A DNA stretch of 64,000 nt from CAZDDB01 sp963843285 (GCA_963843285.1 CAWJJO010000012.1:1-64000), one strand, 5' to 3'. Numbered from the stretch's first letter, positions 1-8,701 are shown. Notes: generated by a model not told the origin, from the sequence alone. Program-made: numbers and translations.

Positions 1-1562
1 TTGTTTTTGCCTTCAGCTAAAAAGATGCCTCTCCGGAAATCTTCACCAGCAGCATCCAAAAAGCCTCCAAAAACTATTTGGCCGTGATCATTTAATTGGG
101 TTGCACGCCCCCCTTCTGTTGAGCTATGAAGAATTTGAGATTCGCTGAAAGCAGCAACTCCACCAGTTCCATCGTTAGAATAGCCAAGCGCAAAATCAAA
201 GCTCACTTCTTTGCCATCAACAGAAACCGGCATTCCATCATATGCAACCAGTTCAAGATCTGATTTACTGGTTCCACGCCAGATTCCGAACTTTCGGCTA
301 CTGGGAGATCCCAATGCATCCGTAGAAGCATCATTCGCATCTACAACGGCCCCACTCAAAGCAAACTGCCCAGCCTTATTCATTGCTATGCTTGAGAAAG
401 AGCTGAAGAACCAGGCGTCACCAAAGCCAGGCGGTTGATCTGCAAGCTGTAACACAGCAGAAAGTTGAGAAACACCAGCTTCATCAATATTTGCATAAGG
501 CTGGGATGGTCTGGGCGCCCCAGTTAAGATCGCTAAAGAAGAATCTGTTTTAACCGGCACTATTGATGAGCCATTGCTCATTATTAATGGTAAGCTCGTC
601 TCAGTGAATGGTAATAAAAACGTATTATTCACATCTTCAGCAAGAAACTCTCCTTCCAGGAGCAGCAATCTAATTGCACCCGGACTATCTGCTATCCATA
701 GACTTTTTTTTGCGGAACCATTGTCAGCATTACGCAAAATTGCAGGAAAACTTATTTCCCCCTGATCATTGAATGAAAGTATATTTACGTTAATGGCAAA
801 TATATTCAGGCCCCGGCTATCGAGATCCAAATGAAACGTTGTATCTGCCATACCTGGCACAGGGTCACCATTAGCCAGTATCATCTGGGTTTTCTCTTGA
901 TCCCATTTGAAAATACCAAAAGTTTCAGATGGGCACAAAGCTCCCCCCAATCCTGAACTAAAAGCAACTTCTCCAGATTGATTAATATTTACTGAACTTA
1001 TCGCGGTTGGTAAAAATATATAATTACAATTCGCGACAGGCGAGGGAATTAATTCCAGTGTTTCAAAATTCCAGAACCATATACCCATTCGCTCACCTTG
1101 GTTATTATTGCGATCTGCGACTACTGCTTGAATAACCATCCCGGCATCGGTAAAAGCAAAATTTGTGATGCCCCCAATAGAGTATTCCTGCGAAAAACCT
1201 GGGGCCTGATCCCCATTACGCAGTATCCCGTATATTTTTCCGCCGACGTAAGCAACCAACCCAAATGGATGATAATCTTGACTGATGGCTCCAATTTCTT
1301 TTAATTTCGCTATAAAACCTACATGCCCTGATTCTGTCACTATGATTCTTTCTGCCTGCATTGCGAAGAATCGGCTACCGATGGTATTGGTAGATAATGC
1401 GCTGGAAAAAAATACATTGTCTGGAAATCCAGGCAGTGAATCGTTTTCTTTTATAATTACTTTTAATTGCCCAGGGAAGCCAGACCAAACACGCGCCACG
1501 CAACGAGCGCTGCGTTTGATCCGCAGCGACAAAAAATTCGCGATCGACTTCATCAAAGGGCC
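1..1562 (-). CDS. Partial repeat protein with NxxGxxxF-type motifs
   Basis: An uninterrupted minus-strand frame runs from about 1562 to the left edge, so the C-terminus lies outside the window. The protein repeatedly shows short motifs such as LNDHGQIVFGG, MNKAGQFALSG, FNDQGEISFPA and INQSGEVAF. These resemble exported proteins with tandem NxxGxxAF repeats (family named from memory). Between them are GIWR/SLWIAD-like strands, as in beta-propeller-like secreted proteins. Base composition is clearly more AT-rich than the rest of the window. The N-terminus is doubtful: near 1490 the sequence switches to what reads as a different gene on the plus strand, so the first 20 or so codons may be chimeric. 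Function unknown; probably exported. Confidence 0.6.
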
Positions 1563-1781
1563 TTATCTCGACCTAGGCAAGGAACGCGACAGGTTTGCGG
1601 ATCGAATTTACGACGCGGCATTACAGTATTATGTGCAAACTGGCGCTGTCGACGAAAGTCTCCAGTGCGAAATCTTAATTTCGCCACCGCCGCCCAACGC
1701 GTCAAACCAAAGGAGCTAGCTCCGCCGGAGCGCGTCTTCGATTTTAGCTTCGCGCTAAAAGTTTCGGATTCGCTCAAATGA
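1495..1781 (+). pseudogene. 3' fragment of ABC transporter substrate-binding protein
   Basis: The plus strand encodes RALRLIRSDKKFAIDF, then KERDRFADRIYDAALQYY. After a frame change near 1665-1680 it continues with AAQRVKPKELAPPERVFDFS and a stop at 1779-1781. The final PPERVFDFS...SLK pattern is how NMT1/TauT-like periplasmic substrate-binding proteins of ABC transporters usually end. The upstream two thirds are missing: the frame abuts the AT-rich repeat-protein gene at about 1490. It is either a decayed remnant or an assembly chimera with indel errors. Family assignment is from remembered patterns, hence moderate confidence. Confidence 0.4.
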
Positions 1782-1790
1782 TAATCCGAC

Positions 1791-1860
1791 TTTGAACCTT
1801 AAACACTTGAACCTTTGAACCAACGCGCTCGTTCAATGTTCAAGGTTCAAAAGTTCAAGG
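1791..1860. repeat. Imperfect inverted repeat of TTGAACCTTTGAACC
   Basis: Copies of TTGAACCTTTGAACC-like sequence on the left face GTTCAAGGTTCAAAAGTTC on the right around a short GC-rich centre. The pair could fold into a hairpin between the two convergent broken genes. No coding potential is seen. Confidence 0.5.
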
Positions 1861-1861
1861 T

Positions 1862-2891
1862 AACTCCAGGAGGTTGAATGAAGTACAGCACCGATCGAAT
1901 CCTAACCACCCACGCCGCGCGAAGACTGCTGGCGCCTGGTTCTCACCCACGCCAATCTGTGTCAGAAGAAGCGAGACGAGACTCATTCGTTCGTTATCAC
2001 TCGATGCGCGTCGAAGATATCGAAACTCGCGGTTTTCCCTCGGTGTATACAGGAGTCGTCCGACATCCAGCGCTTCCCCCTGCAGCCAGAGATCGAATCC
2101 CGGCGCCGCCAGCAAATTGTTGATCGTCATCGCAAACGTAAACCGCTCTTTTGCCGCGTAAAACGTTTCCAGATCAAGATCCCAATCCGGTTGACCGGAG
2201 GTGTCTGAACTTGTTCAATCAATTTTGCAAGATCCAGAATCCAGCCCCTGTTCTCCATGCGGTATCAATATTGTAGATAACAAAAAATATGTTCGCGGCT
2301 TTGCAGTGGATTGGCTTCCACACCCAGCAATCCAAGAAGACCGGTGGAAGTTGCCGTGATCCGCTCGCGGAGCAATTCGTTATCGTCCACGATCTTGCGA
2401 TCCGGCGCGGCAAAAGATTTTAAGATCGAAACGGGCAATCCCGCATTGCTCCCGGGCGTATAAATCGCAAACTCGGCGGATGCCTTCAGTCTGGCAATCC
2501 GCTCGCCGTCTTCATTCCACGATGCAAGACCCTTCTTCCATAAATCCGCTTGTTGCTGCGCGTATTGTTCCGGTGTTATTCCTTTCGTTCGAGCGTCATC
2601 CTGATTGATCCAAGGAGCAAAATCTTCAGCACGCAGATCCGGAAATTGCAGCAGTAAATTGGACAAGTCCCCTTTCGGATCGATGACGATCGAAGGAATT
2701 CCATCAATCGCTGCTTCTTCCAGCAACCCGATGCAGAGTCCGGTTTTACCGCTGCCGGTCATTCCGACGCAAACCGCGTGAGTCACCAGATCTTTTGAGT
2801 CATACAGGACCAGCGCTTCCTTTCTTGTCTTGTTTGTAAGGTCATACTCGCGCCCGAGATAAAAAACTCCAAGCTTTTCAAAATCTTCCAT
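1862..2891 (-). pseudogene. Frameshifted HerA/DUF853-type ATPase (N-terminal half)
   Basis: The first ~200 codons (2891 down to ~2290) are intact and encode a HerA/FtsK-like P-loop ATPase start: Walker A GMTGSGKT at residues 43-50, then SIVIDPKGDLSNLL. After REHIF the frame breaks. The same protein can be followed by eye through at least three other frames: DTAWRTG near 2260, AMTINNLLAAPGFDLWLQ near 2120, SDNERMSLVSLLLTQI near 1975. The family is normally 500 residues or more and the C-terminal part is absent. The many indels in about 1 kb suggest either a decayed gene or poor consensus near a contig end. The start ATG at 2889-2891 is shared by the intact segment. Confidence 0.75.
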
Positions 2892-3002
2892 AGTTCGGAT
2901 CTCCAGGATGAAACAAATATCTTAACATGCGGCGACATCTTGCCTGCGCGCGAACGCTGTGAAAAAATGGAGCGCGGACGGGTTTGCCCGCCTTCGCATT
3001 TT

Positions 3003-3077
3003 GGAGCACGCGGGCCTCCGTGCCCGCGGGCACGGAAATCATCTCCCGAATGGCGGGCAGGGACGCCCGCAGGCTCC
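3003..3077. repeat. Dispersed hairpin repeat, GC-rich family B
   Basis: Reads GGAGCACGCGGGCCTCCGTG ... GGGCAGGGACGCCCGC and AGGCTCC, two GC-rich arms that can each fold back. Related copies occur at 9332, 14648, 36982, 41149 and as a fragment near 26487. A related GGACGGGTTTGCCCGCC segment precedes it from 2968. Confidence 0.75.
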
Positions 3078-3092
3078 AAGGACGTCGGAAAT

Positions 3093-4208
3093 ATGACTCA
3101 AACGTACGATGTTGCGATTATCGGCGCAGGCACGATGGGAAGCGCAGCCGCATATCATCTGGCGCGACGCGGCCGGCGTGTCATCGCCTTCGAGCAATTT
3201 GGAGTGGTACATGAGATGGGAAGTCACAGTGGCCAAACGCGCATTATCCGCCACGCCTATCATGAATCCCCGGACTATGTTCCTCTCGTTTTGCGTGCCG
3301 ACGATCTGTGGCTGGACCTGGAAAATCAGACCGGGACAAAGGTATTGCATCGGACAGGCGGCCTCGTCCTTGGACCCGAAAACGGCTATCTCGTTCGAGA
3401 TGCGGTTCTCGCGTGCACGACCCACCATCTTCCTTTCGAGCAACTGACGGCAACAGAAATCCGAAATCGCTGGCAACAGTTTCACATTCCGGATAACTGG
3501 ACCGGCTGTTACGATCCACGCGCCGGATTTCTGGAGGTCGAACACTGTATCCGATTGCATTGCGAGCAGGCAACAAAGCACGGCGCTGCGCTTCTTACAG
3601 GCGAGACAGTTCAACAGATCGATAGAAACAGCATCACCACGAACAAGAACACCTATCAAGCGGACCGCGTTGTAGTATGCGCCGGTTCCTGGACCTCCCG
3701 AATACTTGAACATCTCCATTTGCCGATTGTTGTAAAAAGAAAGACCGTTGCCTGGCTCCGTCCGAAATCAAAGGAGCACTTTCTCATCGGACGCTTTCCG
3801 ATCTTTCTGGCTGACGTAAAAGCTGGAGTACTCTACGGTTTTCCGATCCATGGCCACGAAGGCATCAAAATCGCCAACCACAATTCGCTCGGCCCGGAAA
3901 CAACTCCAGATCGGGCAGACCGGACGTTTCGTCCGGAGGACGCTATCGATATGCAGGATTTTGTCCAGGAATATCTGCCGGAGATCACATCTGAAGTTCT
4001 GGATGGAAAGATTTGTATGTATGCGCTCACGCCCGATGAGGATTTCATTCTGGACTTTCATCCGGCAGATCCGGATACCCTGATCGCCGCCGGCTTCTCA
4101 GGTCACGGATTCAAATTTGCGCCCGTGATCGGCGAAATCCTCGCTGATCTCTGCATCGATGGACGTACCCGGCATGGCATCGAGCGTTTCCGCCTCTCCA
4201 GATTTTAG
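3093..4208 (+). CDS. FAD-dependent amine oxidase, sarcosine/N-methyl-tryptophan oxidase family
   Basis: A 371-residue flavoprotein that would oxidatively demethylate N-methyl amino acids, giving formaldehyde and H2O2 in the cytosol. The N-terminus has the Rossmann FAD motif GAGTMG (residues 11-16) and Glu34 for the ADP-ribose. C-terminally KICMYALTPDEDFILDFHP matches the region carrying the covalent FAD cysteine of monomeric sarcosine oxidases (here Cys308), and GFSGHGFKF is the second flavin loop. The ATG at 3093 is chosen because the frame further upstream translates only a dispersed repeat. Length is usual for the MSOX/MTOX group. The substrate cannot be read from sequence. It is divergent from the broken ATPase gene and has no operon partner. 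Confidence 0.85.
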   Translation: MTQTYDVAIIGAGTMGSAAAYHLARRGRRVIAFEQFGVVHEMGSHSGQTRIIRHAYHESPDYVPLVLRADDLWLDLENQTGTKVLHRTGGLVLGPENGYLVRDAVLACTTHHLPFEQLTATEIRNRWQQFHIPDNWTGCYDPRAGFLEVEHCIRLHCEQATKHGAALLTGETVQQIDRNSITTNKNTYQADRVVVCAGSWTSRILEHLHLPIVVKRKTVAWLRPKSKEHFLIGRFPIFLADVKAGVLYGFPIHGHEGIKIANHNSLGPETTPDRADRTFRPEDAIDMQDFVQEYLPEITSEVLDGKICMYALTPDEDFILDFHPADPDTLIAAGFSGHGFKFAPVIGEILADLCIDGRTRHGIERFRLSRF

Positions 4209-4373
4209 GAATCACCACAAAGGCACAAAGACACGAAGAAAAGGAATTTAAGCACGGAAACACGGAATTCACGGAAGGGGAAAAATCTTACCTTCTTTTC
4301 CGTGTGTTCAGTGCTTTCAGCGCTTCAGTGCTATTCCTTCCTCCCTTCGTGACTTGTGCCTTGTGGTGATTCC
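4209..4373. repeat. Dispersed inverted-arm repeat, family A
   Basis: Begins right after a stop codon with GAATCACCACAAAGGCACAA and ends with TTGTGCCTTGTGGTGATTCC, nearly perfect inverted arms. The interior holds ACGGAAACACGGAATTCACG-like sequence and its inverse. The neighbouring minus-strand gene ends inside it. Other copies lie at 18823, 22676 and 38317, with single arms at 7511 and 35692. Confidence 0.8.
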
Positions 4374-4895
4374 TATCCTTCGCTTAATGTGGCGTGGAGC
4401 GATGGGCGTTTCCTGATGGAAGACGGCCAGCCACTGACGATCGCGCTTGATCCAAGTAGACGAACAGTTGATCGGTATTCCGGGCGCCGGCTGCCCATTG
4501 ATCGTACCTTTCACGGTCGCTTTATATAGAATCATTACCGCATCCTTATTCAGGACCACAGCTTTGAAATGCTCCAGAGTGTAATCCTGGAGATCGACTT
4601 TTTTCAGATATTCCAGGAGTGATACTCTTGTGTAGATGGTGCCGTCCGCATCAAAATCGAGAAAATCACCTGCGAGGTTTTTTCCAAACCCTTCCAGATC
4701 TTTGTTTTTGAGCGCCTCCCATACCTTCTGTTCCATTGTGATCAATTCCGCGCCGAGATTCAGGTTCGAAGACATCTTCTTCTCCTGAAGTTCATTTACA
4801 TCAGGAGTGTTCATTATTTTTTCTTTTCCCTGTCCAAAACAAGAGGAGGACAACGCGACCAAAATGATCCCTGCAAGAAAAAAGTTGATTCTCAT
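4317..4895 (-). CDS. Exported NTF2-like (SnoaL/DUF4440) protein
   Basis: 192 residues. Residues 1-22 form a signal peptide (MRINFFLAGIILVALSSSCF, then GQ), possibly with a lipobox-like cysteine. Residues ~48-150 (ELITMEQKVWEALKNKD ... DFDADGTIYTR ... FHQET) form the cone-like NTF2/SnoaL fold seen in DUF4440 proteins. No catalytic set is recognisable. The start at 4895 follows GAGGGTGAT. The last ~19 codons lie inside the family A repeat, so the tail GITTRHKSRREE is repeat-derived and the native stop was probably displaced. It begins 7 bases after the AmrA-like gene ends, so the two are likely co-transcribed. Function unknown. Confidence 0.7.
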   Translation of the reverse strand: MRINFFLAGIILVALSSSCFGQGKEKIMNTPDVNELQEKKMSSNLNLGAELITMEQKVWEALKNKDLEGFGKNLAGDFLDFDADGTIYTRVSLLEYLKKVDLQDYTLEHFKAVVLNKDAVMILYKATVKGTINGQPAPGIPINCSSTWIKRDRQWLAVFHQETPIAPRHIKRRIGITTRHKSRREEGIALKR

Positions 4896-4902
4896 ATCAC
4901 CC

Positions 4903-5466
4903 TCATGGAGATTCCATGTCCGTTTCATCAAAAACTTCAGCCGTAAAGATTTCGATGATGGCTTCCGGATTCTCCCATGCGTTCGGAGAAAGTCCGGCTT
5001 TCCTGCATATGTATTGCAAGAAAGCACTCCGGTTCCATCCCTGTTCTGTAGCTACCTGTGGCAACAACAGGCCGCGGTGATGTCCAAGAGACAGCACCAA
5101 ACCGTGCTCACCCACTACAATTTCTTCCACGGAGCGAATCTGCTGAAACAAAGACAATACGGAAATCTCCAGATGGATCTGGCTGTATTCTTCTAAACGA
5201 AGCGGGGGGAAGCGGGGGTCTCGAAACGCGGATGAGATCGCGCACGAGATCACTGTTTCCCCCAGTGGTCTGGTCGCCTCAGTGGTACCGATACAGCCGC
5301 GAAGCTCACCGGCGATCCGGATGGTGACAAACGCCGCAGCAGGAATATCCAGGAACTCATGAGCCGGCAGAGAAACATCTTGTGTGGACTCGAGACGGCT
5401 CCGGATTGCCTCGCGCGCAAGACTTAGAATGATCTTTCGTTGTGAAGGATCAAAGCGTTCCTCCAT
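4903..5466 (-). CDS. amrA: AmmeMemoRadiSam system protein A (AMMECR1 domain)
   Basis: A 187-residue AMMECR1-domain protein. The family hallmark LRGCIG is present (GELRGCIGTTEATRPLGE), followed by SAFRDPRFPPL and the conserved VEEIVVGEHGLVL and LLPQVATEQGW. In bacteria this protein usually travels with a Memo-like protein and a radical SAM enzyme (the AmmeMemoRadiSam set). Neither partner is next to it here, so it is an orphan in this window. The biochemical role is not established. It is fourth in a tight minus-strand series (glycosyltransferase, small hypothetical, this gene, NTF2-like) with gaps of 1-7 bases, indicating one transcript. Confidence 0.85.
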   Translation of the reverse strand: MEERFDPSQRKIILSLAREAIRSRLESTQDVSLPAHEFLDIPAAAFVTIRIAGELRGCIGTTEATRPLGETVISCAISSAFRDPRFPPLRLEEYSQIHLEISVLSLFQQIRSVEEIVVGEHGLVLSLGHHRGLLLPQVATEQGWNRSAFLQYICRKAGLSPNAWENPEAIIEIFTAEVFDETDMESP

Positions 5467-5469
5467 GAA

Positions 5470-5829
5470 TCATCCGGTTTTTGTCTGTTTGATTTCCAGT
5501 GTTCTCAGTTCTAATCCCTGGTCCGTGGAAAGATATACACCGGCTTTCCAGTCTTCGGTTTCCGGAAAACTTCCGGTGTCGACGATTGCATAACCGGGCA
5601 ATGAAGGAAGGCCGTCCGGCGCGAGAAACCCGAGAAGCTCCCAGTTTTCCTCAAATTGCCCTTCCGCCAGAAGGCGATCGATAGCTTCAGGAGACAGGTC
5701 CTCTGTTTCGAGCGCAATGTCCGGAGCAAAAAAAAACAGGTTTCTTTGTCCGATCAAAAATGCCTTGAGATCCGGTTTCCAGATCAGCTTGATTCGGCGC
5801 AAAAAAGAAGAAGAAAGGAAGAGAACCAT
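5470..5829 (-). CDS. Hypothetical protein in glycosyltransferase-amrA operon
   Basis: A 119-residue protein not recognised. It is acidic overall, with a hydrophobic patch near the N-terminus (MVLFLSSSFLRRIKLIW), a central helical stretch and a C-terminus rich in strands (GYAIVDTGSFPETEDW). There is no signal cleavage site or metal motif. It starts 1 base downstream of the glycosyltransferase stop and ends 3 bases before the AMMECR1 gene, so it is translated from the same mRNA. That tight packing is the main argument that it is real. Confidence 0.6.
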   Translation of the reverse strand: MVLFLSSSFLRRIKLIWKPDLKAFLIGQRNLFFFAPDIALETEDLSPEAIDRLLAEGQFEENWELLGFLAPDGLPSLPGYAIVDTGSFPETEDWKAGVYLSTDQGLELRTLEIKQTKTG

Positions 5830-5830
5830 T

Positions 5831-6847
5831 TCAGTTCCTGGTCAAGGGGAATTCACCTTCATTCACTTCGGTAAGGGATTCGATCTCCGGGTAATGTACC
5901 ATCTCCCGTACAACGTAGATCGGTTTCCGCTGCGACTCATGATAGGTGCGCGCCTGCATTTCGGCGCTTAGACCTTGAAGTACCAGCATCACCGAAAGCA
6001 TGATCCCGGTGAACGACGCATAGAGGAGCGGATTGCCGCTCATATCCACGCCTGCAAAAATTCGAAGGCCCACAACGACGGCAAGCGTAAACAGGGAAAA
6101 AAAGAAACAAAGCAGCCCCATTCCGCCAAAAATCTGGATCGGCTGTGTGGAATAGGTCATCAGGAATTTCACAACAAAAAGATCCAGTAACACGCGCAAT
6201 GTCCTGGAAATACCGTACTTGGATTTTCCTTTCTTGCGTGGATGATGCTTCACAACGATTTCCGTAACACTCGCTCCGGCCCAGCGCGCGAGCGCCGGAA
6301 TAAACCTGTGCATCTCCCCATACAGATCAACGTGACGGATAATCTCGCGGCGATAGGCTTTTAGCGTACATCCGTAATCCCGAAGACGAAGACCCGTGAT
6401 ATACGAAATCAACCGGTTCGCCATCATGGATGGAAGCTTGCGCGTTAAGTAACGATCGAAACGGTTCTTTCGCCAACCGCTGACCACATCAAAACCCTCG
6501 TTGATCCGATCTATCAATAGAGGTATATCGCTGGGATCATTCTGCAAGTCGGCATCCATTGTGATCAGGATCTTTCCTTTTGCGTGGTGGAATCCTGCGG
6601 ACAATGCAGCAGTCTGCCCATAGTTGATTCCAAAACGGATCACCCGAATATGAGGGTTCTGCTTCGCCAAATCTTTCAGTATGGCAAATGACCGATCTGT
6701 GCTGCCGTCGTCTACAAGCAGGATTTCGTAGTCATCGATATACCCGTGCATCGCCTGAGTAATGGCGGCAATCAGGTCTGCAACATTTTCCTCTTCATTG
6801 TAGACAGGAACCACGATCGAGAGGTCCATTCGATTGTTTTCGATCAT
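5831..6847 (-). CDS. Family 2 glycosyltransferase, polyprenyl-phosphate type
   Basis: 338 residues with an N-terminal GT-A domain: SIVVPVYNEEENV near residue 10, LLVDDGSTDRS, and the metal-binding DAD in MDADLQNDPSD. Two membrane segments follow near the C-terminus (FGGMGLLCFFFSLFTLAVVV and LLYASFTGIMLSVMLVLQGL). This layout matches polyprenyl-phosphate sugar transferases such as ArnC, GtrB and dolichyl-phosphate-mannose synthase-like enzymes, which load a sugar from a nucleotide onto undecaprenyl phosphate at the inner membrane. The donor sugar is unknown. The start may instead be the internal ATG at 6829; neither has a strong ribosome site. It is the first gene of the four-gene minus-strand operon and is preceded by a dispersed repeat. 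Confidence 0.85.
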   Translation of the reverse strand: MIENNRMDLSIVVPVYNEEENVADLIAAITQAMHGYIDDYEILLVDDGSTDRSFAILKDLAKQNPHIRVIRFGINYGQTAALSAGFHHAKGKILITMDADLQNDPSDIPLLIDRINEGFDVVSGWRKNRFDRYLTRKLPSMMANRLISYITGLRLRDYGCTLKAYRREIIRHVDLYGEMHRFIPALARWAGASVTEIVVKHHPRKKGKSKYGISRTLRVLLDLFVVKFLMTYSTQPIQIFGGMGLLCFFFSLFTLAVVVGLRIFAGVDMSGNPLLYASFTGIMLSVMLVLQGLSAEMQARTYHESQRKPIYVVREMVHYPEIESLTEVNEGEFPLTRN

Positions 6848-6913
6848 GTGAATCTCAGTTTATACAAAAAGTTCCTCAAAATCCAATTTGCGCGCAGGCT
6901 CTTACTGTCCTGA

Positions 6914-7033
6914 GGTTGTGTTGCTCGTTTCTCCCCCTGATAAAGGGGGAGATGAAAGTGGGGGTTGTCTTCCAACCTCCCCTTAATCCCCTCCTTCATA
7001 AGGAGGGGAAATCCGCGGCAACGCACAATTAGG
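6914..7033. repeat. Dispersed repeat, family C (complete copy)
   Basis: A ~120 bp element bounded by GGTTGTGTTGCTCG and CGGCAACGCACAATTAGG, with internal CTCCCCCTGATAAAGGGGGAG and CCCCTCCTTCATAAGGAGGGG hairpins. The same element lies in the opposite orientation at 56941-57060. Other copies are at 61917, and one at 48580/49884 is split by the insertion sequence. Confidence 0.8.
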
Positions 7034-7065
7034 ATATTACCCGCAGGGATCCTGCCTGCGCTCGC

Positions 7066-7506
7066 TCAGGGCTCAGATCCTCTGCTCCCCTCCATGCTCC
7101 GGTATCGATCATTGATTCCGAGATTAAATCCCTCATGCTGAGGATTGCGCGCAAATCCTCGATAGATGTTTTTGCAGCGGTAACAAACTATTATCAAAGG
7201 CAAGAATTGATAGAGCAGAAGATCGATCAACGCGCAAATCAGTAAACTGATCAGTTTTGTAAATGGCGCAAGGATAGCGCCCACAGCTACAATGGCGCAG
7301 CCGATGGTCCGGTTGAAATCCTTCTGGACGTAAAGATCCCTGCAACCACAAATCGCGCAGTTGCGCAAACCCGTCGTCTCGTCTGTAAATGCCGCCACGG
7401 AACCGAAACTTTTGCCGCAGGAACTGCACCGGATTTCTGCTTGAGTCGAGTCCGGCTCGACTTCATTTCGACGTCCGCAATCAGGACACAGGAATTCCAG
7501 TTCCAT
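7066..7506 (-). CDS. Membrane-anchored zinc-ribbon protein
   Basis: 146 residues. The N-terminus carries two Cys pairs typical of a zinc ribbon (CPDCG near residue 6, CSSCG near residue 27), then CAICGCRD, a hydrophobic double segment (IGCAIVAVGAILAPFTKLIS and LLICALIDLLLYQFLPLIIV) and a last CYRCKNIYRGF ribbon half. Start 7506 (MELEFLCPDCG) is chosen because ten further codons upstream in frame only translate a family A repeat arm. The precise role is unknown. Similar small proteins with paired ribbons around a hairpin membrane anchor are usually annotated as hypothetical. Confidence 0.65.
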   Translation of the reverse strand: MELEFLCPDCGRRNEVEPDSTQAEIRCSSCGKSFGSVAAFTDETTGLRNCAICGCRDLYVQKDFNRTIGCAIVAVGAILAPFTKLISLLICALIDLLLYQFLPLIIVCYRCKNIYRGFARNPQHEGFNLGINDRYRSMEGSRGSEP

Positions 7507-7510
7507 TAGG

Positions 7511-7540
7511 AAAACCACAAAGGCACAAAGACACAAAGGG
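7511..7540. repeat. Single arm of family A repeat
   Basis: AAAACCACAAAGGCACAAAG then ACACAAAGGG, matching the left arm of family A. It sits directly upstream of the zinc-ribbon start codon, so it would form part of that gene's leader. Confidence 0.7.
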
Positions 7541-7576
7541 ATAAGTATTGGAGAGGACGAATCGACGAGTTCGCGC

Positions 7577-8302
7577 TCAAAACAAAAGACCCGTTTTTTG
7601 ATGCAGGTACGCTCCGATCAATTCTCCGATCAAACAGAACACAACAACAACATATAGAATCCCGGTCGCGGATTGCGTGGAACGGATTCGGACACAGAAG
7701 TATGTTAGAACCGAAAGGACCAGTGTGAGCAGCAAACCCAGAAAGATCCGCTGCAGAAAGAAAATTCCGTAGATTTCAAAAAAATGAATATTCTGTAATC
7801 CGTCCCAGTGATTCATTAACGTGGCTCCGGAGAATCCCGACCGGATTAACAGCGCAACGATCAAGCCAACGGTAACGACTTTCAAATAGGAAATCGAAAG
7901 CTTCGGGGCAACCAGATACCAGTGTCCCAGAAGCATCGCAACTGAGCTTGCACCCAGAACGAGTACCGGCGGCAAATGGATCGCGAGTGAATTCCAGATT
8001 CCGGTCCCGGACACATCCTGATGGATCAGAAAATGAAGCGAGACACAGAAGGAGAGAAACAAGAAGGGATAATACAGCTTGTCCTTTTCTGAAAAAAACG
8101 CGGCCAGAAGGAGAAGTCCTGAAAGAACAAAGAACTCCATAGGAAACTTACCCCAGAGCGCCAACCCCCAGAGAATCAGCGCAAGGAACGCGTGGAAGCG
8201 TCCAAATCCTTTTCCAATTCTGGAAGGAGGTACCAGAAAGACAAACAAGAGAATGCCCGTAGCGAGCTGTCCGAGAGTGAGAAAGACGATCGATTCAATC
8301 AT
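7577..8302 (-). CDS. Multi-pass membrane protein of unknown function
   Basis: 241 residues with about seven or eight hydrophobic helices (IVFLTLGQLATGILLFVFLV near the N-terminus, then LALILWGLALWG, FVLSGLLLLAAFF, FLFLSFCVSLHFLI, VLVLGASSVAMLLGHWYLV, LKVVTVGLIVALLI, GLLLTLVLSVLTYF, VVVVFCLIGELIGAYL). Residues HWYLVAP and a buried Glu/His set recall quinol or haem-interacting membrane subunits, but no family is recognised. The ATG at 8302 is used because the in-frame codon further upstream falls in the T-run of a terminator. It follows the Fe-S carrier gene on the same strand but is separated from it by that terminator. Confidence 0.7.
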   Translation of the reverse strand: MIESIVFLTLGQLATGILLFVFLVPPSRIGKGFGRFHAFLALILWGLALWGKFPMEFFVLSGLLLLAAFFSEKDKLYYPFLFLSFCVSLHFLIHQDVSGTGIWNSLAIHLPPVLVLGASSVAMLLGHWYLVAPKLSISYLKVVTVGLIVALLIRSGFSGATLMNHWDGLQNIHFFEIYGIFFLQRIFLGLLLTLVLSVLTYFCVRIRSTQSATGILYVVVVFCLIGELIGAYLHQKTGLLF

Positions 8303-8312
8303 TGAGAAGAGC

Positions 8313-8337
8313 AAAAAAAACGCGGACCGAAGTCCGC
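8313..8337 (-). terminator. Intrinsic terminator after the A-type Fe-S carrier gene
   Basis: Read on the minus strand: GCGGAC, a TTCG loop, GTCCGC, then G and eight T residues. A perfect 6-bp GC-rich stem with a stable tetraloop and a T-run, 40 bases after the stop of the gene at 8378-8701. This is the clearest intrinsic terminator in the window. Confidence 0.9.
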
Positions 8338-8377
8338 ATTCTCAAACATCTACAAAGACTTTCCTGGTACGGAAAAG

Positions 8378-8701
8378 TTATACGCTAAAAGATGAACCGC
8401 ACCCGCAGCTCGACTTGGCGTTTGGATTGCTGAACGTAAAGCCACGTCCAAGCATCGTATCCACAAAATCAAGCTCGGTGCCGTCCAGATGCTGGTAGCT
8501 TCGCTCATCGATCATGACACGCACACCGTTGATGTCAAACACCTGATCGGTGCCCTGTGACTGATCGTCAAACGCAAGATCATAAGAAAATCCGGAGCAG
8601 CCTCCCGCAACAACCCGTACCCGAAGACCCAATTGCGGATTGTTGTACTGAGCCATCAGATTCTGAATCTCTTTTGCAGCGGTTTCTGTAACCGTAAACA
8701 T
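8378..8701 (-). CDS. A-type iron-sulfur carrier (HesB/IscA/ErpA family)
   Basis: A 107-residue protein with the three family cysteines: Cys35 in VVAGGCSGFSY, and Cys99 and Cys101 in the C-terminal SSCGCGSSF. These bind a transient [2Fe-2S]/[4Fe-4S] cluster passed to apo-proteins. The ATG at 8699-8701 has a strong site, AGGAGG, 5 bases upstream. Length is normal for ErpA/IscA. It appears to be monocistronic: a good sigma-70 promoter lies upstream and an intrinsic terminator follows. No other isc/suf gene is nearby, so it probably acts as a stand-alone carrier. The exact subgroup (IscA, ErpA, SufA) cannot be settled by eye. Confidence 0.92.
   Translation of the reverse strand: MFTVTETAAKEIQNLMAQYNNPQLGLRVRVVAGGCSGFSYDLAFDDQSQGTDQVFDINGVRVMIDERSYQHLDGTELDFVDTMLGRGFTFSNPNAKSSCGCGSSFSV

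Noticed and set aside
3039..3719. 226-residue minus-strand frame
   Set aside because: Antisense to the flavin oxidase, which has FAD motifs in the plus frame.
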